NCBI GenBank assembly: GCA_943332445.1
Contig: CALQPL010000018.1
Coordinates: 1-10,219, forward strand
Length of the DNA stretch: 10,219 nucleotides
Direction of reading: 5' to 3'
Source of the DNA: Bifidobacterium breve
GTDB lineage: Bacteria > Actinomycetota > Actinomycetes > UBA12327
This document shows positions 5,958 through 10,219 of this stretch, piece after piece. Within the stretch, counting starts at the first letter, position 1. Each line of letters opens with the position of its first letter. Position numbers and translations under genes: made by a program. The notes under the pieces are model-generated. The model had not been told where the DNA came from and ran no database searches. It saw only the letters and a list, made by a program, of their open reading frames with translations.

Positions 5958-6403
5958 TGGCTGATCAAGCACGAGCACTCAAGTTGGCAGACCGCATCAA
6001 GGTCGTTGTGGCCGAAACCCTTGAGCGTCGGATCAAGGATCCGCGTTTGGGTTTTGTCACCGTCACCGACGTTCGCGTTACCGGAGACCTGCATGAAGCC
6101 ACCATCTTCTACACCGTTCTAGGTGACGAAGAGGCTCACACCGAGTCCGCCGCAGCGCTGGAAAGCGCCAAAGGAGTCTTGCGAACCGAAGTCGGCAAGC
6201 AAACCGGTGTTCGCTTCACCCCAACTCTGGCCTTCGTTCTCGATGCAGTTCCCGAGACAGCAGATGCCATCGACGAGTTGTTGCGTCAAGCTAAGGCTGC
6301 CGATGCACAGGTTCACGCTGTTGCTGAAGGCGCTTCCTTTGCCGGCGAAGCCGACCCGTACCGCCACGATGAAGAGCCTGCTGAGGACGACACTTCGTCG
6401 TGA
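5957..6403 (+). CDS. rbfA: 30S ribosome-binding factor RbfA
   Basis: RbfA is a single KH-domain protein that binds the immature 30S subunit near the 5' helix of 16S rRNA and helps late maturation, especially in the cold. The 148-residue product shows the family signature KDPRLGFVTVTDVRVTGDL (27-45), followed by ATIFYTVLG (48-56) and the KH helix region with LRTEVGKQTGVRFTPTLAFVLD (75-96). A flexible acidic tail with GEADPY (130-135) extends beyond the KH domain; such a tail is common in actinobacteria. The ATG overlaps the infB stop by one base (TAATG), with GAGGG (5948-5952) four bases upstream, so translation is probably coupled. The end overlaps the next gene by four bases. Confidence 0.96.
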   Translation: MADQARALKLADRIKVVVAETLERRIKDPRLGFVTVTDVRVTGDLHEATIFYTVLGDEEAHTESAAALESAKGVLRTEVGKQTGVRFTPTLAFVLDAVPETADAIDELLRQAKAADAQVHAVAEGASFAGEADPYRHDEEPAEDDTSS

Positions 6404-7422
6404 CCGCCTCCTGGGATCAGCGAGCAACAGAAGCTGATTGGACTGAGGTCGTTGAACTTGCTCGTTCAACGCCAAGTCCGTTGTTGCTTGCCCATGTCAG
6501 TCCCGATGGTGATGCACTCGGTTCAGCTCTGGCTGTTGGTTTAGCGCTGCGGGAATTGGGAAACACCCCAATGGTCTCCTTTGGCGATGACCCCTTTGTG
6601 GTCCCTCGCATTTTGCAGTTCCTTCCCGGCCAAGAGTTGTTGGTTGCTCCTGCCGATGTTCCCGAACACACCCCGGTGGTGTTTACCTTCGACGCCAGTA
6701 GTGCAGGTCGCTTGGGCCTTCATCAAGAACGTGCCGAGAAGGCAGAAGCCTTGGTCGTCGTTGATCACCACGCGTCCTACACCGGCTTTGGCACTCATCA
6801 CGTCGTCGAACCCGACAGTCCTGCCACTGCCGTGATGGCCCTGAAGTTAATTGACCGACTAGGTGTGCGCCTTGATCAGGCCATGGCCACGTGCATTTAC
6901 ACCGGCCTGATTACCGACACTGGATCGTTTCGCTATGCGGCGACAACACCTCACGTGCACGAGGTGGCGGCTCGCTTGATGGCCACGGGAATTAAGCACG
7001 ATGCGATTGCTCGCCAGCTCTACGACACCGCACCCTTTGGTTTTGTTCGCGTTATGGGAGCTGCTTTGGATCGTGCGGTGTTGGAAACCGATGCCGTTGG
7101 TGGTTTGGGAATGGTGTGGACGACAGTTCCCGTCAGCGATCGTGTCACCGCAGGCATTGGAATTGACTCAGTCGAATCAGTGATTGATGCAGTGCGGGTT
7201 GCTCAGGAAGCCGAAGTCGCTGTGGTCTTGAAAGAGCACGAAGACGGCACGTATCGCGTCTCGATGCGATCGCGCGGACACATTGACGTGGCCCAGGTCA
7301 ACATCGCTTTGGGTGGTGGGGGACACCGGTACGCCGCTGGATACACCGCCACGTGTGACCTCGACACCGCGATGGCCAACATTCGCGCTGCGCTGGCAGT
7401 CGCTCCGCACCTGCAGGGCTAA
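6400..7422 (+). CDS. DHH/DHHA1 phosphoesterase (NrnA-like nanoRNase / pAp or cyclic dinucleotide phosphodiesterase)
   Basis: The 340-residue protein is a DHH-family phosphoesterase. Family members degrade 2-5 base RNAs, 3'-phosphoadenosine 5'-phosphate, or c-di-AMP and pApA; the mycobacterial relative at the equivalent place acts on c-di-AMP and nano-RNA. Which substrate is used here cannot be read from sequence. Metal-binding motifs are complete: SPDGDALGS (34-42, Asp36 and Asp38), FDAS (97-100, Asp98), VDHH (121-124) and TDTGSFRY (172-179, Asp173). The C-terminal DHHA1 domain has the substrate loop GGGGHRYAAGY (305-315). The GTG at 6400 overlaps the rbfA stop as GTGA, with TGAGGA (6382-6387) 12 bases upstream; no closer start fits. 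The position after rbfA is the usual one. Confidence 0.92.
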   Translation: MTASWDQRATEADWTEVVELARSTPSPLLLAHVSPDGDALGSALAVGLALRELGNTPMVSFGDDPFVVPRILQFLPGQELLVAPADVPEHTPVVFTFDASSAGRLGLHQERAEKAEALVVVDHHASYTGFGTHHVVEPDSPATAVMALKLIDRLGVRLDQAMATCIYTGLITDTGSFRYAATTPHVHEVAARLMATGIKHDAIARQLYDTAPFGFVRVMGAALDRAVLETDAVGGLGMVWTTVPVSDRVTAGIGIDSVESVIDAVRVAQEAEVAVVLKEHEDGTYRVSMRSRGHIDVAQVNIALGGGGHRYAAGYTATCDLDTAMANIRAALAVAPHLQG

Positions 7423-7425
7423 TCT
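7420..7425 (+). promoter_or_regulatory. -10 box of a possible leaderless internal promoter for truB
   Basis: TAATCT fits TANNNT and ends exactly six bases before the truB ATG, so the first transcribed base would be the A of the ATG. Its first three bases are the stop codon of the preceding gene. truB has no Shine-Dalgarno, as expected for a leaderless message. A clear -35 is not visible (CTGGCA at 7393-7398 is 21 bases away). Confidence 0.45.
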
Positions 7426-7431
7426 GCGCCG

Positions 7432-8370
7432 ATGACTTCATCCGTTGATGCATCCAGCGGTCCCATGCCCGGACCACACGGCCTAGTCATCATTGATAAA
7501 CCGGCTGGGATCACCTCACACGATGCCGTGCGTCGGTTGCGCAAGGTCGCCAAGACGCGTCGAGTCGGTCATGCCGGAACCTTGGACCCGATGGCCACCG
7601 GAGTATTGATTCTGGGGCTTGGCCGGGCCACACGATTGTTGGGTCACTTGGCATTGACCAATAAGGACTACACCGCGACGATCCGCCTAGGTCAATCCAC
7701 GGTCACCGATGACGCCGAAGGCGACATCATGGAAGAGCGCGACGCCACTGCTGTCACGGATGAGGCGATCGAACGAGAAATCGCCAAACTCTCGGGTGAG
7801 ATTTTGCAAGTGCCCACCCAAATCAGTGCGATCAAGGTCGATGGCAAGCGCTCGTATGCGCGAGTGCGCGCTGGTGAGGAAGTCGAACTCAAGGCTCGCC
7901 CAGTAACCGTGTCTCGCTTTGACGTCATCAACACCGATCGCAGTCAGCCTGGTGTGGTTGATCTGGAAGTAGAGGTGTCCTGCAGTACAGGCACATACGT
8001 TCGCGCTCTGGCTCGCGACTTAGGCGAGGCCTTGGGTGTGGGCGGGCACTTAACGGCCTTGCGACGTACTCGGGTTGGCCCCTTCAGCGTCGAGTCAGCG
8101 GTGACGTTGCCTGAGGCCGATAGTGATCAAGGGGTGAATGCGTTCTTGGTGTCTCTCGATGATGCAGTCACCGCGAGCTTTCCCTTGATCGAGGTTGATG
8201 AAGCCACCTCGGACTTAGTTCTGCACGGAATCCCGCTGTCCCAGGCCGCTGCCACCGCGGGTGGGTGGACCGGAACGGACCAGGTGTGCGCCTTGATGTG
8301 CCAAGGGCGTTCGTTGGGGCTGTTCCAATTGCGTGATGACAAATTGCGGTCGCTGGTGGTGTTTGCCTGA
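7432..8370 (+). CDS. truB: tRNA pseudouridine(55) synthase TruB
   Basis: TruB converts U55 of the tRNA T-loop to pseudouridine and also acts as a tRNA chaperone. The 312-residue product has all the family marks: LVIIDKPAGITSHD (18-31), the catalytic block GHAGTLDPMATGVL (46-59) with nucleophile Asp52, TNKDYTATIRLG (76-87), QISAIKVDGKRSYARVRAG in the middle, and STGTYVRALARDLG (start near residue 185). The C-terminal part matches the actinobacterial TruB extension only loosely. The ATG at 7432 is nine bases after the preceding stop and has no Shine-Dalgarno. An ATG at 7465 would also keep the catalytic domain but is no better. The stop runs into a mini-ORF that leads to ribF. Confidence 0.96.
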   Translation: MTSSVDASSGPMPGPHGLVIIDKPAGITSHDAVRRLRKVAKTRRVGHAGTLDPMATGVLILGLGRATRLLGHLALTNKDYTATIRLGQSTVTDDAEGDIMEERDATAVTDEAIEREIAKLSGEILQVPTQISAIKVDGKRSYARVRAGEEVELKARPVTVSRFDVINTDRSQPGVVDLEVEVSCSTGTYVRALARDLGEALGVGGHLTALRRTRVGPFSVESAVTLPEADSDQGVNAFLVSLDDAVTASFPLIEVDEATSDLVLHGIPLSQAAATAGGWTGTDQVCALMCQGRSLGLFQLRDDKLRSLVVFA

Positions 8371-8417
8371 TGCATCGCGCGCTTGCTGAAGTCACGCGTG
8401 GGAGACTTCTGCCATGA
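8370..8417 (+). other. 15-codon mini-ORF bridging truB and ribF
   Basis: An ATG at 8370 shares its A with the truB stop (TGATG). It opens a 15-codon frame reading MHRALAEVTRGRLLP, whose TGA (8415-8417) overlaps the ribF ATG as ATGA. The ribF Shine-Dalgarno (GGGAGA, 8400-8405) lies inside it. It could carry terminating ribosomes from truB to ribF. It resembles no known peptide and may be chance. Confidence 0.3.
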
Positions 8418-9376
8418 CGATGTGGCGCGGACTCGATGCCGTAGCGGCCGATGTGGGCTCAACCCCGCGCCGCCGCAGTGTCGTCACGGTCGGCGTTTTT
8501 GACGGGGTGCATCGCGGACACCAGGTCATCGTGGCCCAAGTGGTGCGCAGAGCCAAAGCACTGGGCGTTCCGGCTGTTGCGATTACTTTTGATCCGCACC
8601 CATTAGTTCTCTTGCGCCCTGAACTCGCACCGGCATTGCTGACCAGCATTGATCGCCGTGCCGAGTTATTGCAAGAAGTGGGAATCGATCACGTGGTCGT
8701 TTTGCCGTTCACTCACGAGCTCTCGCAGTTTTCTCCTGAACAGTTCGTTGAAGAAATCATCATCAACGGTTTGCATGCCTCCGAAGTGGTCGTCGGATCA
8801 GACTTCCGTTTTGGTCACCAGGCTGCAGGCGATGTTGCCCTTTTGACTGACCTTGGTGAAACGTTTGATTTCGGTGTCGAAGGTGTCGGTCTAGTGGGGG
8901 ATGGTCGCGTGCGCTGGTCATCAACGGCGGTGCGCAAAGCCTTGGTGGATGGTGATGTCAGCTCAGCTGCTGCAATCTTGGGGCGACCGCATCGAGTCGA
9001 TGGCGAAGTCGTCACTGGCGATCAACGCGGTGGCGACCTTGGTTTCCATACCGCCAATGTTCAAGTCCCAGCCGGCATGGCCACACCCTCAGATGGTGTC
9101 TATGCAGGCCGTTTGAGCATTCTTGACGATGAAGGCGCTACGGGAGAAGGTTTCGTGGCCGCAATTTCGGTGGGCGCGAACACCACGTTCGCGGGAACAG
9201 AGCGTCGAATCGAAGCCCACTGCTTGGATCAGAGTGATCTCGATTTGTATGGCAAGAACGTGGGTGTTGAGTTCATTCAGCGCCTGCGCGACATGGTGAC
9301 CTTTGATTCCGCTGATGCGTTGATCGCTCAAGTGGAGCAAGACATCGAACACACCCGCACAGCAGTAAGTCACTGA
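8414..9376 (+). CDS. ribF: Bifunctional riboflavin kinase / FAD synthetase RibF
   Basis: RibF phosphorylates riboflavin to FMN and adenylates FMN to FAD in the cytoplasm. The 320-residue product has an N-terminal nucleotidyltransferase domain with GVFDGVHRGH (27-36), ITFDPHP (57-63), VVGSDFRFG (126-134) and the RWSSTAVR motif (167-174). A C-terminal flavokinase domain follows (about 190-315) with LGFHTANV (209-216), DGVYAGRL (227-234), IEAHCLD (266-272, probable catalytic Glu267) and LYGKNVGVEFIQRLR (278-292). The usual PTAN motif of the kinase reads HTAN: Pro is replaced by His212, while Thr213 and Asn215 are kept. The usual NPTF is NTTF. Activity is probably retained but the kinase site is unusual. 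The ATG at 8414 has GGGAGA (8400-8405) eight bases upstream. It lies at its normal place after truB. Confidence 0.94.
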   Translation: MTMWRGLDAVAADVGSTPRRRSVVTVGVFDGVHRGHQVIVAQVVRRAKALGVPAVAITFDPHPLVLLRPELAPALLTSIDRRAELLQEVGIDHVVVLPFTHELSQFSPEQFVEEIIINGLHASEVVVGSDFRFGHQAAGDVALLTDLGETFDFGVEGVGLVGDGRVRWSSTAVRKALVDGDVSSAAAILGRPHRVDGEVVTGDQRGGDLGFHTANVQVPAGMATPSDGVYAGRLSILDDEGATGEGFVAAISVGANTTFAGTERRIEAHCLDQSDLDLYGKNVGVEFIQRLRDMVTFDSADALIAQVEQDIEHTRTAVSH

Positions 9377-9377
9377 C

Positions 9378-9845
9378 ATGCCTATTTACGAATACCGATG
9401 TAACACGTGCTCCAATGAGTTTGAGTTCCTGCAGCTCCAGCGCGATGCACCGGACCCGAAGTGCCCGGCCTGTCAGGCCGAAGGTGTGCAGCGGCTCATT
9501 TCGCGTCTTGGTTTGGCAGGTACAACACCACCGACCGGCGATGCCTTGTTTGATTCGGACAAGCTGACGTTCACTCAACGACAAGGACTCAAGGGTCGAG
9601 TTCCGCAAGCAGCCAAGGTGGCGTACAACAACATGCGCGCTGCTCGTCAGGCCGAAGGCAAGGAACTCACGCACACCCACCTCAGCGAAGAAGAGTTGGC
9701 CGAATTAGATCCCGATGATCCCTTGCGACTGCAACAAGGGCATTACCATGATGATGATCACGTTCACATTGTTGATGATGAGCCCGAAGTCGCGCAGACC
9801 CCACAGTCGCCGAGTGCTTCGGACGTCGCTGACCACGATCACTAG
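9378..9845 (+). CDS. FmdB-family zinc-ribbon protein with a His/Asp-rich tail
   Basis: Residues 1-45 are a typical FmdB/CxxC zinc ribbon: MPIYEYRCNTC, with cysteine pairs Cys8-Cys11 and Cys29-Cys32, ending in a short basic helix (VQRLISR). Annotation of such proteins as transcriptional regulators rests on weak evidence; the biochemical role is unknown. The protein is 155 residues, longer than the usual 70-110. Its C-terminal part (about 95-155) is rich in Asp, Glu and His and holds four H-x-H pairs (99/101, 122/124, 128/130, 153/155), suggesting binding of Zn, Ni or another metal. The ATG comes one base after the ribF stop, without a clear Shine-Dalgarno. An imperfect -10-like TAAGTC (9366-9371) ends six bases before it. 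Cotranscription with ribF is likely. Confidence 0.8.
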   Translation: MPIYEYRCNTCSNEFEFLQLQRDAPDPKCPACQAEGVQRLISRLGLAGTTPPTGDALFDSDKLTFTQRQGLKGRVPQAAKVAYNNMRAARQAEGKELTHTHLSEEELAELDPDDPLRLQQGHYHDDDHVHIVDDEPEVAQTPQSPSASDVADHDH

Positions 9846-9856
9846 GCAGGCCAGTC

Positions 9857-10219
9857 ATGCCCACTTTGGGTAACGGATCGCTGATCGCCACGATCATTCC
9901 GTTGGCCATGCTCTTTTGGGTCGCCTTTATTGGACGCGGTGGCAAACAAACCGCAGTCTTGGTCGCTATCGCTGTTGCGTGGGGAATGGCCGCCACCTGG
10001 ATCGTGCTTCCGTTTAACAATCGCTTTGCCGCGGCCTATGGCGTCACTGCAGTCATTGTCTATGGCGGCCCGTTGCAAGAAGAAATCGTTAAGGCGCTGG
10101 TCCTGCCATTTCTGACGATTTCCAAACGGGTCTTCTGGTTTGTCGATGGTGCCATCTTGGGTTTGGCTTCGGGTACGGGATTTGCGATCCGAGAAAACTG
10201 GTTGTACTTGGCCAATACT
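9857..10219 (+). CDS. PrsW-family intramembrane metalloprotease, N-terminal part (runs off the right edge)
   Basis: From the ATG at 9857 the frame stays open to the end of the window (121 codons). The protein is strongly hydrophobic, with likely membrane segments at about 8-24, 31-51, 57-71 and 93-112. Between them stand the first two hallmark motifs of PrsW proteases: EEIVK (75-79, E-E-x-x-K) and FAIRE (109-113, F-x-x-x-E), the latter within GTGFAIRENWLYL, plus the family's FVDG (96-99). The third motif (HxxxD) would lie beyond the window. PrsW of Bacillus subtilis cleaves an anti-sigma factor in the membrane; the substrate here is unknown. The start is 11 bases after the preceding stop, with only a weak AGG (9848-9850) as ribosome binding site. 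It is probably in the same operon as the zinc-ribbon gene. Confidence 0.85.
   Translation, partial: MPTLGNGSLIATIIPLAMLFWVAFIGRGGKQTAVLVAIAVAWGMAATWIVLPFNNRFAAAYGVTAVIVYGGPLQEEIVKALVLPFLTISKRVFWFVDGAILGLASGTGFAIRENWLYLANT

Noticed and set aside
9366..9380. Leaderless promoter for the FmdB-like gene
   Set aside because: TAAGTC has the right six-base distance to the ATG but lacks the conserved final T; coupling to ribF is the simpler explanation.

Overview
The window is a stretch of actinobacterial chromosome of moderately high GC. The evidence is the gene order, the actinobacterial style of NusA (ends after KH2, with a start like mycobacterial NusA), IF2 (G1 loop followed by RLLD) and RbfA, the use of GTG starts, and two probable leaderless genes. 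Order or family cannot be settled from the sequence alone. Nearly all of it is the conserved translation and RNA-metabolism operon rimP - nusA - ylxR/rnpM - infB - rbfA - DHH phosphoesterase - truB - ribF, all on the + strand.

Layout. Bases 1-448 (- strand) carry a small Tat-exported lipoprotein whose stop overlaps, as ATGA, the start of a second gene that runs off the left edge. Bases 449-596 are a short divergent promoter region. rimP (597-1118) and nusA (1120-2133) follow, one base apart. Between nusA and ylxR, where many actinobacteria have only a short gap, lies a free-standing Clp N-domain protein (2202-2738) with a candidate promoter of its own and a perfect two-stem inverted repeat behind it. 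ylxR (2899-3183) appears to start a new, leaderless transcript at a GTG. A 149-base leader with a chain of three overlapping mini-ORFs precedes infB (3333-5957). rbfA (5957-6403) and the DHH phosphoesterase (6400-7422) overlap their upstream neighbours. truB (7432-8370) has no Shine-Dalgarno but has a TANNNT box ending exactly 6 bases before its ATG. ribF (8414-9376) is linked to truB by a 15-codon mini-ORF. After ribF come an FmdB-type zinc-ribbon protein with a His/Asp-rich tail (9378-9845) and the start of a PrsW-type membrane protease (9857 to the right edge), instead of the rpsO often found there.

How the genes work together. RimP and RbfA mature the 30S subunit, IF2 starts translation, NusA controls elongation and termination, YlxR/RnpM binds RNA, the DHH enzyme degrades nano-RNA or cyclic dinucleotides, TruB modifies tRNA U55, and RibF makes FMN and FAD. 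The operon is ordinary housekeeping. The unusual parts are the Clp-N cassette, the signs of leaderless internal promoters, the mini-ORF arrangements, a changed residue in the RibF kinase motif, and the HxH-rich FmdB tail. I see no mobile element, CRISPR array, tRNA or rRNA, and no clearly new multi-gene system. The Clp-N cassette is the best candidate for unexpected biology.
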